DNA from: Anoplolepis gracilipes
Lineage: Eukaryota > Arthropoda > Insecta > Hymenoptera > Formicidae
DNA: 64,000 bases
Assembly: GCF_047496725.1 (NCBI RefSeq)
Contig: NC_132975.1
Span: forward strand, 6,366,001-6,430,000
Reading direction: 5' to 3'
The notes below the pieces were generated by a model. That model searched no databases and was not told the origin of the DNA. It saw only the letters and a list, made by a program, of their open reading frames with translations. Shown here one piece after another: positions 23,736-39,032 of the stretch (positions are counted from its first letter, which is position 1; each line of letters begins with the position of its first letter). The translations under genes were made by a program, and so were the position numbers.

Positions 23736-24208
23736 GTAAATATGCAGATGATAGAGAATATAATAAAAATCGGTCGTCAGTAAATGATTAAAAAATTAAT
23801 GATTCTGACAAAGATATTTTATCCTTCAGCTCCGAAGCTCATCTGTATATATATATATGTATGTATGTATACACAGATATTCTTTCAAAAATGGAATAAT
23901 CGTTCTCCCGATTGCTTTCTTTACTTCGATTTCAGGCATGGATGTGAAAATTAAGTAACATTAAGATTGACTATGGCGTGTATAATTTGAACACGCTTGT
24001 GCCCGAGTAATATTTCACATGGTTTGACAGAAAATAAAGAGTTTGAAAGTATCTTGTTCGAATTCGATTAATCTCTGTTTTGTATCTTGCCTACCTTGCC
24101 TATTTTTTTCGTTGACGTAATTCATTCAAGATATATCGGAAATTGCCTCAGGTGGTAGTCGTTCGAGCGTGTACAGCTATATTCGATCGAGTGGGTTGTT
24201 AGATTAAA

Positions 24209-24264
24209 CGGATGTTACATGTGCATATTTTGTGTTTATCTGTAACGCGACACATTTACGTAAC
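24209..24264. repeat. Short dispersed repeat (partner at 14520-14576)
   Basis: Same motif order as the partner copy, with small indels. It lies in a GC-richer stretch of the putative 5' intron. Confidence 0.6.
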
Positions 24265-24689
24265 CGAGTAGGTCGAATGCTTCGAGGGAGCGAATATTCA
24301 TTTAAAGACAAATCGTCTAAAAGTTCGGAGTACGTGGGTAATATATAGAAAAATTTTTTTTTTCATCTATCGAAGACTGCCTGGAGAAGATTACAGCTTC
24401 CAGGAATTAAAATACTCGATTTTTTTCGTAAACAGAATGGACCAAATAATAAATAAACTGAATGGACACAAATTATTACAGTTATATATATAACATTACA
24501 GAATTAGGAAAGATTTTATAATCAAAATTTTATGTCTATCAATAATAAAAATCGCGTATATCAAGCATGTATAAAACGGTATATATTACTCATACGATTA
24601 ATGTATACAATCGGTAAATTATTCTAACAATACAAATATGATATTTCATGTAATATATTCAATGTTTATATATATATCAATTAAATCAA

Positions 24690-25460
24690 TTTTCATACAT
24701 CACAGATGCGATTATATATAAATTATTTCTCATAAATAAAAATATGACTAAATATTCACTGATTCTAATACAGGGAATATAATACACGAATTATAGCAAA
24801 TAAATCCGTAAATAAGTGAACAGGATCAGTTCGTAAATCCTATCCAAAATATGATGATCTCAATTAATCAAGTGTTGTCTGGATTTTGTTTATGCAATTC
24901 GTTTATTATAATCTATCAAATACGTTTTCGTTGACGAGAAATAATTCCTATTTGACTCCATTTAGTGTGTGAAAACAATAATATTTAGAGATAGAGTATA
25001 TTCAATACTTATGTTAAATTATCCTCGATTATTACGATTTATTTTCACACACTAGATGGAGTCAAATAGGAATTATTTTTCATAAACAAAAATGTGTTTG
25101 GTAGAATATAATATACGAACAAATTAGGAAATAAGGCTAAGAAACTTGATGACATGTACTGAGTAAATTTTTTTAATAGGTGGGAATTTGCACACATCCC
25201 CCACCGCATAAATGAATCAAATATAAATTATAGAGTTTTAAGCACAAACGAAGTGACTAGATCAGCTGAATAGACTCGAAGTTTTTCATTTATCGGGCAA
25301 TCGCTTCTAACGACAATATTGGATAGGATTTACAATTAGGGATTGATTCTTTTTTGTTCGCCTACTTATGATCATAGTCAATCAGTGACATATTCGTATA
25401 CGAAATACTTCATAAAATGTCGTTTTAGACTTTATGCCGCTGCTGGAATTACGTACATGT
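24690..25460. mobile_element. Fold-back element, family copy with intact right arm
   Basis: The left arm is partial (24690-24980). The right arm, 25053-25460, is well preserved: CACACACTAGATGGAGTCAA, GGTGGGAATTTGCACACATC, CTAGATCAGCTGAATAGACT, CAATCGCTTCTAACGACAAT and the terminal GTTTTAGACTTTATGC. No open frame. Confidence 0.7.
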
Positions 25461-26099
25461 AAAAGAATAATACATGTCAAATTAACAATTAATGAATATT
25501 TCTATTATTACCGTGCGATTTAATCACATTCAAATTATACATGTATTGCAAACGACATATGTATATAAATAGAAACATTATTTGAGAACGATTTTATATA
25601 CTTTTGAAATTTTCAAAAACATAGAATTATAATTCTAGCTCACATCTATCGCTAAATGTACCTCTAAATTTATACAAACCCATTTAAAAGTTACATTTAA
25701 TAATAAATGTGCGTTTAGAATATAGGGCATAGAAATCAAAAAGTAAAAGGGACAACGGCTAAAACTAGAATTATATCCGATTGATGAAGTATTCCAATAT
25801 TAAATATAATGTAATTATAAAGAGATTATAAGCTTTAAAAAAAATTTTCAAAAATTGGAATTGAAATTAATATGATTTTATAATTCATGTTTTTTATAAT
25901 TCGTGTATTATAATCAGCAAAAATAATTTATATTTAATTTGATCTTATACGTGAAAATAATTGATTTAACAGAACATAGGCATTCAATATGTATAAATAT
26001 GTATATGTATATTTTATATATCATATCATATCATATTTATATGTATATATGTATATCATTTTATATATATATATATATCATATCATATTAAATATATAT

Positions 26100-26141
26100 A
26101 ATATTTCTATATATATACATATGTATATATATAGAAATATT
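26100..26141. repeat. 42-bp perfect palindrome in AT-rich DNA
   Basis: Perfectly self-complementary around ACATATGT with outer AATATTTC/GAAATATT arms, next to iterated ATATCATATC repeats at 26020-26090. Confidence 0.8.
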
Positions 26142-29100
26142 GTAGAATAAATTGTGAAATACTTTGTGCTAAAAGTTATAGTATTCTTACATAGATTTTT
26201 GTTTCTATGCAGTTTCTTTCTATTATTTGATGTATAAAAGAATTAATACATAATAATAATAATAAAACAACGCACGCACACATTGACACACACATATACA
26301 TATATACATGTATGTTTATATTAATATATAATTGTAATTACGTAAGAAAATGATACAAAAAGTTAAATACCATTAAGTTGTTGAATTTTTTGTCTATTTT
26401 TTCTCTTTATCTATAAACAAGATATGGCTTTCTTGATATAGATACTAATAGTATATAATATGTTGTATAATTAAACATGTTTAGAAGAAATTAACATCTA
26501 CATTTTGCACATTGACATAAAAAGTTACGTGACTTTGCAGATTGTAGATAGAATATTTACATATCAAAGTGCTCAGTCCATTTGTGATCGATTGATACGA
26601 TCGAGTTACGTTTAACCCGCTGAAGTCGAATAGATCCAGTATATCACATTCTAATCTTAATGTTTCGTTGAAATATCTAGACATCAATTCGATCGAAAAC
26701 GAATTTAGTCTTTTCCTCGGAATGCTGTCTCTTATTTTTTTTTTAAATATAGTTTGCAGAACCTATTTTATTCAATTTAAAGTATATTAATAAATTATTT
26801 TTTGACCTCTTGTTTAAATAATCAGTCTCTTATATATCGCCTATATTAACGCAGATTTCTTTTGCTGGCATTAATATCCATCGATGTATGAGAATCTTGT
26901 TTCTCAAGATTCTCGATCGATGATGTGATGATAGACTGCGAGCATCTCCGCAGTCTGTGATATCGAAACATGCAAGTTGGATGATCGTCGGTCGTGCAAA
27001 TAACAAGTCGGTGAACGCGCGCGATTATTACGCACACGCACGTGCAGTTGAGAGCTGTGGTTTTTCTTACAATGACTTCGTCATCGGACGATCACATTTC
27101 CCTCTTAAACACTCGGCTCTTGAATCGATAACAGCCAGATCAATTTATTAATGCGATGTTAAATGCAGCATTAGTACCGACGTTTAACTCTGCAGAGTAT
27201 AGTACATTTTAATAAGATATTCTTTCTTCTTGAGATAACCCTCTTAATTATGTCATCTTTTTTCCATTAATTATGTAATAATTTTGATAATAACGTGTAT
27301 AGTATACGCCAAAAATTAAAATTTAACCATTACTCGTGTAAATCATCCATTTGACATTTCTCTTCTCGCGAAGTTTATTTTTCTCCTTTCTTTTCTATTT
27401 TGTCTTTTAAGTCTTCAATTATCTTTTGAAAATAATTATATCTACATGAGATTGTTATTAACGTTACTACATCAGGAAGGTACATAAAAAAAATTCAACG
27501 TTGACAATCAGCTATGCAGCTTGTCGTCCCAATAGCATAATGACTAGTTCCGATCATCGCGTGCAAGTGTTCTACTTTTCTACGCTATCATCTATATCTC
27601 CATCGGATACTCACATTTCCCGCACTTTAATTTTTCATTTTAATGAATTCCTCGAGTGGATAATAGCTTCTTGCAGAAGGATTTATTGATATTATCCGAG
27701 GTTAAGAGTAAAAGAAAAACATTTGTATCTCTTTCGATTTGTGATGAGAATAATATAATTAGTCGTGAATTAAATTGACGCAAATGACAAAAAATGAATT
27801 GATATCTACTTCTATTGGGATAAATGATTTTAAAAAATAAACGAAGAGCACGGTTGTACTCGTGTTGACACGTGGTAAATTCTAATGGTTGGTTTACATA
27901 TGCTGCGCGATATATGACGTCACTTCCTGGATATAGAACAGTAGGAACGAACGCGCGCTGAATTTAGCACAATCAGATAATGTAACGAGCACACATATGC
28001 ACATAAACCTTTCGCAATACGTGTGTGTATCTGCACAACATTAAGATGTATCTGTCTGTTATCTTTAAATTATATTTTGTGCATGTTTAGAAACGTAGCA
28101 ACTCTGTTATTAATATCTCTTAATATTGCAATAATTCTCGTAAAAAAATCTCTAATTTTCTATTGTCATTTATATGTATAAATGTGAAACATTATTGTTT
28201 GCAAGAATTTTTAAACGTTCCTGGAATTTAAAATAGCAAATTAAAAAAAAAGAGAGAGATAAAAGAAGAGGTCTCGTAATCGACGCGATTATATTTGTTA
28301 TTATATATTGCTCTTCGTGTAAGAAAAAATCATTCGAGAAATCAAGTTATTTATCATTGATAATATACCATTTGTTATTTCACGCTAATTTATGCAACAT
28401 ATTTAGAAAGTACGCAAAATCATTTTCAAGTTATTTTACACAATTCGCATAATTTGAAACATTTTTGCTTATTTAAAAATTAAATATATTTACTACTTAT
28501 TAATATTTTATTTGACATTTTTGCTCCAATTCACTGGTTACATATATCTAACAATAAAATACCAAGCGTGTTTCATTTTCACCGCAGCGTGACTGTAACT
28601 GTAAAACGTAAAAAATACATTTGATCCTCGTAACGAGCACACCGGATTGGGCAAATTTAACGCAAGAAATATTTCCTGCCTCGCATTGTGTATCTATGTG
28701 TATATCTGCGTAGTGTGCATTGACGATGTGACGTGATGACTGCTTCCTGCGTCCGCTTTGATAACACACATTTCGTCGACTAATTAAACGAATGCGTCAG
28801 ACGTGATATACATACGAGATTACTTAAATTTTTACGTCTCATCCGGATTGTATTTATTCACGCTAAATGATAGAAATATGATAGAAATGTCAGAGATAAG
28901 AGTGAAAATGTCTACTGGAATATTTGCATGCTGTATAGTAAATTTCAAAGTATTGTGCGAAAAATTTACAACTACATAGATGGAGTATTTTCTAAACTAG
29001 AAGAACTTTTAATCAATATATTTGCTCGATCAATACTAAATTTTCGATATTAAACTTTATAGTAACTAGAGAAAAGAGTTTGTACAAATAAGTTTAAAAA

Positions 29101-29269
29101 AGAAATTCTATTTGCTTTCAAAAATTTGTCGATAAATTTTTAATTTTCCAATTTTAAATAGACGCGTTTCTTTACGTTTCATTATTAAGTGCGTTACAAG
29201 TGCAGCAAATTGTTTCTACTAGTTAATAAAGAGTTGACAATCGTTGATGTTAGTCTCGAAGATATTGCT

Positions 29270-29725
29270 CTCGAGGCAATTTGTAACTGTCTATGCTTCT
29301 GGATACCGATGACAACAGCTTTCCTTCGTCAATACAATAGAAGACCGAAGTCGCGGGCGATGACGACGAAAAGCGGAACGCGAGGATAAAAGGCGCGTCG
29401 AAGTCACGCCGAGACGACTGTTCGCGAAGCGTGAAAATAAGGAATGAGGAGAGAGAGTACCGTGTACATGATGCCGCGACGACGTGTGGGCGGTTATTGT
29501 TCGGCCGAGAGATCGGAGATTTCGAGGGAAAGATCTCTTCCCGAGAGAGCACAGCCCGCCTCGACAGCTATGAGAGAGATGAAGATCCTATCGCTAGATC
29601 CCGAATGGGATCTCGAGGACCGAATGAATGAACGCGCGAGAAGAATGTGATAAAAGGTAGGGAATGGAAAAGGGAAAAGGAATAACAGTCCATTCCTCCC
29701 ACTTCCTGCGACGAACATCAAGGGT
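29270..29725. other. GC-richer island, no recognised gene
   Basis: CpG-containing purine-rich stretch with overlapping short frames on both strands. Candidate regulatory DNA within the putative 5' intron. Confidence 0.3.
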
Positions 29726-32700
29726 CGCGAAAAAAAATAAGTTAGAAATTACGAGATACAAGAATGACAAGGACAGAAAGGAAGTACACCGAAATATCTC
29801 TCGTGACAGTTTTATCAGTCACGCGTGAGAAGGATAATAATTTCGAAAGTTTTGAAATAATATTTATTAAAATTTTGAAATTGTCTGTCCAATTTTATAT
29901 GGATGCTATTATAACAAGTTATAATTAGAATAAATTATATTTATAATTCTGATTGTGAGATTTCTCGAGAGACTTTAAAGAAGCAACAAAATGTAAATGC
30001 ATTTTCATACATCAATACGACGCCTTCATAAATGTCTGAGAATACATTTTTCAAGTAATGGATTTAATTCAGGAAACAGTAAAAATTCTATTTCTAATGC
30101 ATAAATATGCACCTATTATGAAAATAAATTAACACTTACAGATAAGAAAAATTATTTATATCATTCATATATTATACTGTACTAGATACTGATAAAATTT
30201 TACTTCTATAGAAATGATTGACATTGCAAGATATTTTAATGAACCATAATAAGAAAAGAAAGAGAAAATATCTTTAATACATAATGTCTAATGATATGAT
30301 AATCTTCTAAGGAAAGACACGCATTTTGAATCATTTTATTCGATCGTAGGCATAAATTTATTCACATGAAAGGATTGTGCAATAGATGTAGAAAACTTGA
30401 CGTGACGTTCGATAAGAGTCTTGACGCGGTGAGATGATAGATAATCATTCACGCGTAATTAATAACGATAAGGCGATATATATACGCACGAATAATATGC
30501 AACATCGCTTTTCTAACGCGTATCTCGGAAGATGACGTAAAACGGGAAAGAACAGAGAGTCGGGGCAGACGAGTCAGAGTGATGAGATAGAAGAGACTCT
30601 CGTAGGGAAACGGCAGGGAATGAGGGACGAGGAGGGGCGAAGGGGGAGGGAGAGAAACACGGGGAATGCTAGACTGCTTGGCGGCGTCGGCTTTATCAAC
30701 CCACGCGTGTGGTATGCTCTTCGAATCGCTTATGTATGTGTATATGTGTGCATATATCGCGAAATGCTTCTTTACTCTTTCATTGTCGAGTCGACATTAA
30801 CGTATGAATATGCGCATCAGTGAAGCGGTTTTAACCGTTAACGCATCTTCGAGGCGTCATTTCTGTAAAAACAAAATGCGTTTTGATAAAAGCATTTGGC
30901 GCATGCAAATCCGTGGATGATAATTTTAACCGACAATCTTTCCAACCAAAGATCCATTATTTACAATATTAATTTAATATGATTTAATATCACATTTTAT
31001 CGTTTATATTTTTAAAAATAATAATTGCTGTACTTGGTAAAACTGCATACATAATTCTACGGTAATTACGATATATTTGTCTCTAATTGCGGAAATTATA
31101 GACGCAATTATATTTATTACACTTTTTCTCTATTCTGCATGTATTCTGCATTTGATAATATATAAATTCTTTCTTATTGAGATTTTCTTCTTATAATTCA
31201 CATGAAATCATTTGCATATATTTCGCGCGTAATAAAAACGTTTTAAGAGGATGTCTAACGATGAAATATTAACGTTGATTCATCGATGTACGCGCAAGGT
31301 TATAATTGTCGTGAAAAGATTTTACATACACATCATCTCTGTCTGCGAGTTTTATTTTTATAGCTTCCATAATTTATATGCAATAATTATGTATTATTCT
31401 TGATAATTAAATAATTAAATTATGACTTTAAATCTGCAAAAAATTGTGATGATAATAATTTATTAGAAAATTAATAATTTATTAAAAATAAATAATTTTT
31501 TTAAAACTGTCTTATATTTATTTATATATATTATATATTTATTTATATATGTATATAATAATCATATATAAAATGATAACGCAAGCACTTTTGAGCGACA
31601 CGCGTGCCTAACATGCTGATAATTGCAAAATCGAAATCTCAAGTGTCAAGTTTGCCTCTCAATTTTTTTTTTTAAATGTGCTTAAAAAATGTTTTTACAA
31701 ATCACACAAATATCTTTTGAATTATAAAACAATATTATTTTATAATATTAATATTATAATATGCTGAAATGTAGTATAATGCTTATATTACATTACAATC
31801 TTGATTATATAATTATATAATTTAGATATGTATAAGTGCGGCCGTGATAAACGAGACATGAATGTTTCTTAGAATTAGTTATAAATTATAAAAATTGTCC
31901 AATAGTGATTGTTTGTGTGATATCATTAAAAATGTATGGAATTTTTTTTACAAATATAATAGTTACGGCTTTACTTATATTGTTTGAACATTTAGTTGCC
32001 ATGTAATCATTGGATAAAATTTATCGATGCTATAAAGAAGTAGATATAATATTACCATAATAATCCTGGGGAAAACGTTTATACGAAACATTAAAATGAT
32101 TGATGTCAATTAAATTGCATATCCAACAAAGGATATAAGTCTTAAAAATTTGAAATTGGAAATAACGCGCCACGAACATTAATGCCATGTCAGCAGTAAC
32201 GATTGTGCAGTTTAGTTAATGTAGTGGTTTGCGGTCATAATTTCTCACAATATTCACCAACAGAGACATAATATAAAAACGGTAACCGACTTGTTTTTAT
32301 CGTAAAAGAGAGTTACATTTACTACAAACAAATAAATACATGCTAATCTGCGTTTAAGTAAAACATCATAAAATAAATGTATAAAGAAAATTAAATGTTT
32401 AGATAAATAATTTGATATAATTTAATAGAAAGTCTTGCGTTTCACGAGTGTCACTACTACGTGAAACCTTGTAAGAAAAAAAATAGTTTATGCATTTATG
32501 TTCGTGTTCGGCTAATAATAGCTAGATCTTGATCAAGAAATTAAATCCGTTGGAGTAAAATATCGGTATAAAAAACCATTTAATTTAATTTATACATATA
32601 TTTATCATGCAAAGACTTCATCCTTTTCTCTTCTTTACTTTCCCTTTGCTCATTTTTATATTTTTTTTTCCCTCAGCAAGTAATAGTCAACAATCTGCTG

Positions 32701-33599
32701 ATTTTACTGTCAATGTTTGTTCGCACTGTGATATTTGTGATTGAACAAACTTTTAATTTCATCGTAGGTAGGTACATTCTTGATTGCAACAGCGTATGGT
32801 ACGTTCTTAATGAACCGTACATAGCTGTCAGTTCGTTTGAGCTTTGATCCGCTGTAATGACACGGAGAGTAATCCATCAAGAGTTGATGAAATTAATTCT
32901 AAATCATGTTTTTTAAAATGTTTTGCAAAATATTCCTGATTTCACATGAAGCAATAAAGTGAAATAGAAAGTTTTTTATTTTAGAAAGTTATCACAAAAA
33001 AATAAAACTGTAAAAAACATTGAAAAGAAAGTCTTAAGAATTGGCTGTAACAGATAAAATGGTCTATGCCTAGATGTTAAAAATAATTGCAGCGTCTTGT
33101 GGTCGCAACTCGTTAATTGCTTCCTTTGCTTGAGGAACATATTAAATTGAACCGAGCCATTTATGTTCACTTACAATAAAATATCGACGGCTAGTACTTA
33201 TTTGGAGTTGTACACGGACCGTTAGTTATTGTATATTAAAGTAACTTGAAAACGCGAATTTCTTTAGAAAGCGACAAAACATTAAAGTTTTCTTGGCGGC
33301 AAAATGTATATGTTATCATATAGTTTTTCTATGATTACTTACTAAGAACTGAAAATTATGTAAATAAACTAAAATTATATACACTATTTCTGTCATATCT
33401 GTGAGTAATAATATATATATATATATATAAAGTAATATATTAATTAGAAATTATTATGCTGTTTACTACGTTAGTTAAACAATGTAATTATATTTCATTT
33501 AAAGAAGATTCTCTATTTTTTACTAAAATATTTAAGTAAATGTTGTGTAATATTGATAAAAATTCCAAAATGTTACTTGAATTATACCGAAAAGAATAC

Positions 33600-34060
33600 T
33601 GATAAAATATAAATTTATTATCACACATTAAATGAAGTTATATATAAATTATTTTTCATAAACAAAAATATATTTTGTTAATGTTGATATATACGGATTA
33701 TAACATAAGAATTATGAAGTATCATATTAATTTCTACTCCAATTTTTCAATATATGGGGATTTGCATGAATTCCTTACCGTTCAAATAAATCAAATATAA
33801 ATTATAGAGCTCTGAGCATAAACGAAGTAACTAGATCAGCTAACAATAAGTAAACTCGAAATTTTTCATTTATCGGGCAATCGCTTTTAATGACAATATA
33901 GGGCAGAACTTACGGACTGATACATCGCCTACTGGTAAACGAAAATGTGTTTGGTAGTTTATATAATACACGAACAAATATCAGACAATATATAGACGAT
34001 GAAGTCATCCAAATTGAATTTTTAAATGCGCGGAGATTTGCACGTACGTATTTTTTTACT
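33600..34060. mobile_element. Fold-back family copy, two right arms in tandem
   Basis: An arm at 33625-33925 (ACACATTAAATGAAGTTATA ... ATGGGGATTTGCATG ... CTGATACATCGCCTAC) is followed directly by a second arm start (GTAAACGAAAATGTGTTTGG, then GCGGAGATTTGCACG) at 33935-34060. This shows a nested or tandem insertion. Confidence 0.6.
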
Positions 34061-37000
34061 AACATATTCAAATGTTTACCTCTTCGAAATAATTGGCACC
34101 GATTTACTGTACCATCTATAGAAGAAGAATGCAGAAGAGAAATTAATCCCGTCATATAATGCCATTTTACTAACAACTTAATTATTCACTCGCGTAAATT
34201 ACCGAAACAAACTGACAACTATCTTCCTCGCTTTTCATCCGAGATCGACAATCATCACGCAATTAAGGAAAGTTTTCTCCTTACAATTATCCCATCTCGT
34301 ACTACTACAGAATTATAGTGCACGCCCGTTCGAAATGTACATATCGCGGGAAACGGGAAGCTCGAGGCTGCACGACCGGTTAATCGCGTGATAATAATCG
34401 CGAGCTATCATGTACCATCCGACTGGCAAAATTCCCGTGTCCGCAATTAAAGCAATTGCTATCCACTTAAGTCACTTTTCCGCTCGCAAGAGTCCCGCGC
34501 TCCTTCTCTTTGCGGCGCCTATAATCGCAATTGGAATCGCTGTAAATCAGTAACGAGAAAATTCGTTTCTTTTTCCAGACGACTCTTGTTTTAATGGGAC
34601 ACGCACGTTCGTCAACATTCTGGTATTGCTGATATTATTCCTCGGAAATTCTACCTCGATTCCACATCTGGTTAGCAGGTATGTGTGATCCGCAATTTCT
34701 TGATCTCAGGTAACGCATTTGATGCAAAAAAAATGATTGAAATGCGAGTATCTTCTCGGCGATTGAACGAGCCGTCAACGAATAATGGAAAAAAAATCAT
34801 TTATGTGCATCTTGATGATTTATGCAAAAATAATATTGCTAAAGAACGAATTAAGTCTCATTTTTTATTCTAGTACTATATAAGAATATCATACAAAATA
34901 TTTTTTTATTTTAAATCAATAGAGTAATATGTCATAAGTAGCCGTGATAAGAACGGAATAGCTTTGTCGTACACTAAAATAGCAAAGATATTTAATATAT
35001 TTGTATTTTTATCAAGTGTCCAGATTTTAGAAGATTCAATATAAAAAAGAAAACAAAATTATAGATAAATCTATTTATATAATATAAGAAAATAGGTAAA
35101 ATTGTTATATATAGAAAGATATCTCATATATTCTCTTTGTGTAAAAAAATAATCTTTTACACAAACTTTACGCTTGTGAAAAATACATGATGATATATGC
35201 ATCAATACAAAACTAAGTGTCTTGTAAGTTAATGCATAGCAACAGCGACTACGGTAATTTTAAATGTTTCTAATATTTATAAATCATTTTTAGAGAGAGA
35301 GAGCAAATGACTTTATACCAACGACTGATCGTTGTTGTTCATGCGTTTTCGATGCGACAAGTTATAAGTATGATCATATAATTTTCCTATAACTGCGTAT
35401 GGCTAACGGATGGCTAAAACGTTATGGCTATCGTGAAAGTTCATATACATTGGTAATTCGCAATGCGATTTTCATATCTTGTTATAAACTACAAGAGTCC
35501 ACGCATAATTATCAGCAGAAATTCCGAAGCGAATTATATATGTCTATCTTTGACTAATGTAACTTTACTGGATAGCGGCGAGGAATCTTAATTGGATTTC
35601 TATTTTTTGCATTTTCTTATACGATCAAGTTACATAGTCACACGTCATATTTTTTCCTGTTGTGCTACTTATTAATATTATACATATATAAAATTTCTAT
35701 GTATATAACTTTAATCAAGCATATTTTTGGTTGTAAAAATATTATAGAACTATTTGATTATTTTTAATTTTTAATATATAATAGATTCGTTGACAATTAT
35801 CGTATTTTTTTACAAATAATCAAAATATTTAATATAAAACATAATATTTAAATTTTGAAATAAATTTATATCTTTGTATCTTTATATAATTTATATTTTT
35901 TTATAATTGATTATATGTGTATCTTAATTACTATTCTGATCTTACGTTCAGATCGATAAAATATTTCCGAATATCTGATTTTTATCATATTTTTCCTAGA
36001 AGTACTTTCCTGTGAATGTTAAATTTTTTTCATTCTTTGATATACGAGAAGCGTACATTACGCGTTGTTAATATCATCAATGACTTACGTAAATCATAAA
36101 ATTATTTATCGGATTCTTTATTTGCGGATAATTTATTCTTATACGCAAATCCCAGAAAAAATAGGCATTATTAGCATAAATAAGATATAAAATATAGATG
36201 ATAATAATCTGTTCTCACCCATCATTCTCACAGCAATGAATCGGCAGTATAATTATCATTGCGCGCACGTGACAAACCGTTTAATATCGTGATTCTCAGA
36301 ACTCTGTTTGCACAATGCTGTTTACAAGAAATCGCACGTTGAACCGCGTACAAAGAGCTAGCGTGTATTCTGCAGCTGATGTTCGGTACTTGAGAACATG
36401 AAACTAGCTTTCTCACGAGTTACCAGTTCAATCCTGATATTTGTGTCTTCCTTAGCTCCTTTTAACTTGACAGTGCGATGTAATTTGATGCGGGAAAGAA
36501 CATTTGAGTTATATCACTTTAATTTATTTATTTCGCTTTTTTAATAGCACAATTACTGATTATAAGATATAAAAGACTTAATACAAGATGCTTTCGGTTT
36601 TTATCATAGTGGTAGTGTTAAATGTTCGTAATAATGTTTCAAAGAAAAAATTCAAATTAAACATATAATGTAAACTCATACAATGTCCAAATATTTAATA
36701 TTAAATTAAAATCTTAATCAAATTAACTGAAGGATAAAATTGATTATAATTAACAAATTATTGATTTCTCGATATTTTTTGTTGCTAATATAATAATTAA
36801 AGATTACAAAAATCTGTTATAAAAATTAAAATTGTTCAATTGACTTGATACACAAAAGATTTTGAATGTCTTTATACATTTTATATATTTTCAATATGTA
36901 ATAATGATTATATGTATTATAAGTGCTCGATTACATGCTCATTAATTCAGCTTTGTTATCGAGTTTGATATATTTATAAACAACGCAGTTTGTTTCTCTC

Positions 37001-38879
37001 GATAGTTTAATCTGTCAATGCTTATCATAGATTTCTCGGGTAAAAAATTCAAACGAGGATTAATATGGAGAGACGTTCGAGATAATTGGTGAAACGTTGC
37101 CTTTGATATCGGACAGGTTTGCATCCAGTCGACCACACAGCGAGACAAATGGATACTGCACGCAGACAGTTCGGACGTATAGCGAGCCCTCAAAAGTAAA
37201 TTATTTTAAGAGCACGTAATTGATTCCGACGTGTCTAATTCCGCGCGAAATCGTTCCTCTCGCGACGGCCAATCTGATCAAACCGTCCGTTCTAATGTCG
37301 GTTTTAATTGACATGCGAAATCGCCATACATTAAGATAAAATATTCTCATATAGAAAAATCAAATTAAGAAAAATTGTATTTAAAGTATAATATTGATTT
37401 TTAAAAAATATTGTTTTCCAGTAAATTTTCTTCCCTTTTTCTTATTTTCTGAATGTAAATCATCGCGCACAGAAAAATACTTTCACTTTACTTTTATTAT
37501 GAAGCTACAAGTTGTCAAAAAAATTAATAACTCGATATTGATATTAAGTTTACAGTGAACGTTACTAGAAGATACACACTTAACGGATTGTTATTCCCAA
37601 TGCTAAAAAAAAGTCTATAATTTTAACTTCAAATTTCTTAAAATTGCGATATAAATATAGTATATTAAAAGCCGAACTCAATATAAGAAAGATATAAAAG
37701 TTGCTCTTTTCTTTTATATTTTTTGTGCTGTATTATTATTTGATTAATTATTTTAGCTTTATTTAATTAATCTATTTTATGATTAAGCAAATGAGAAAAC
37801 AAAATAATGTATATTATATTGATTCATGAAATCTTAGAAGATTGGAAAGAATGATTTTATTTTGAAAATTTTTATTTTAGGAATCACACGTCACGTATAA
37901 CTAATATTCAAATTTAGAATTATACATGTATGTAAAATTTAATATAACTAGAGACGCACGAGTATTGAAAAAATAAATATATCTCTTAGATATTATATAT
38001 CTATAGAAATAAATATATATATTTTATAAAATTTTTTTACATTTTATAGCATAATATAATAAAACGAAATATAATTCGCGTAATGTAATACGATAAAATA
38101 CTCATTTCTTTTACAGCATTATTAAAATAAATAAACTAGCAGAAGCCATTTCTATCAAATAATCTCTTTATATTAAATTTCTTAAAATTATAATAAAAAT
38201 ACATTGAAGACCAAACTCGACATAAAAAAATATAAAAGTTATTCTTTTCTCGCTATATTTTTAGTACTATATTATTTAACCAATCATTTTATTATTATTA
38301 GCTTTATTTTTAATTTATTTTAGGATTAAACGATTAATGGAAGAATAAAATATTCTGTCTTGATGGTCTTGATTTATAAAATTTAAAAAAACCTGAAGAA
38401 ATGATTTTATTTTCCATGAGAATTTTCGTTTTATAAAAGTCAAGTTACATTTATGTGTTGTATGTGTTCCAATTTGTTTGTGTTTATTTTATACATGTGA
38501 TCATAAATGTTAAAAATCTAAAGTTCAATTGTTCGTGTCTTTGGGGAGTTAAAAGACGGTTAAACATAAATAAAGGGACTAAGAATGTTCAGGTCAATTG
38601 TAGCTGGAGTTGAGAGCATTTGATTCTTGTATACGAGAAGTGAATAGCATGGCAAAAAAAAAGGAGCGAAAAACGTTTAAACTTTAAACGTCTGCCCCGG
38701 GCGAAACGTTAAGTCCGCAAATTGGCTACAATAACCTGACCTTTCGCCTTGTGAGGAAATAAAGCAAATAACGTTATGGCATTCCTTATTTCATGTAATA
38801 CGGTTGTTGTAATTAAGTGCACAATGTTACCCTCAATCAAACGTGTTTTAAAGTTTCATTACTTCCGCATATACACGAA

Positions 38880-38900
38880 ACACACACACACACACACACA

Positions 38901-38937
<37 letters not shown>

Positions 38938-38950
38938 ACACACACACACA

Positions 38951-38998
<48 letters not shown>

Positions 38999-39032
38999 CA
39001 TATGTGTGTGTGTATATGTGTGTGTATATATA
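38880..39032. repeat. Compound microsatellite (CA)n-(TA)n-(TG)n
   Basis: About 104 bp of CA units interrupted three times by GA, then TATATA, then TG-rich units. The CA and TG parts are mutually complementary, so the block can fold. Open frames here are repeat translations only. Confidence 0.95.
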
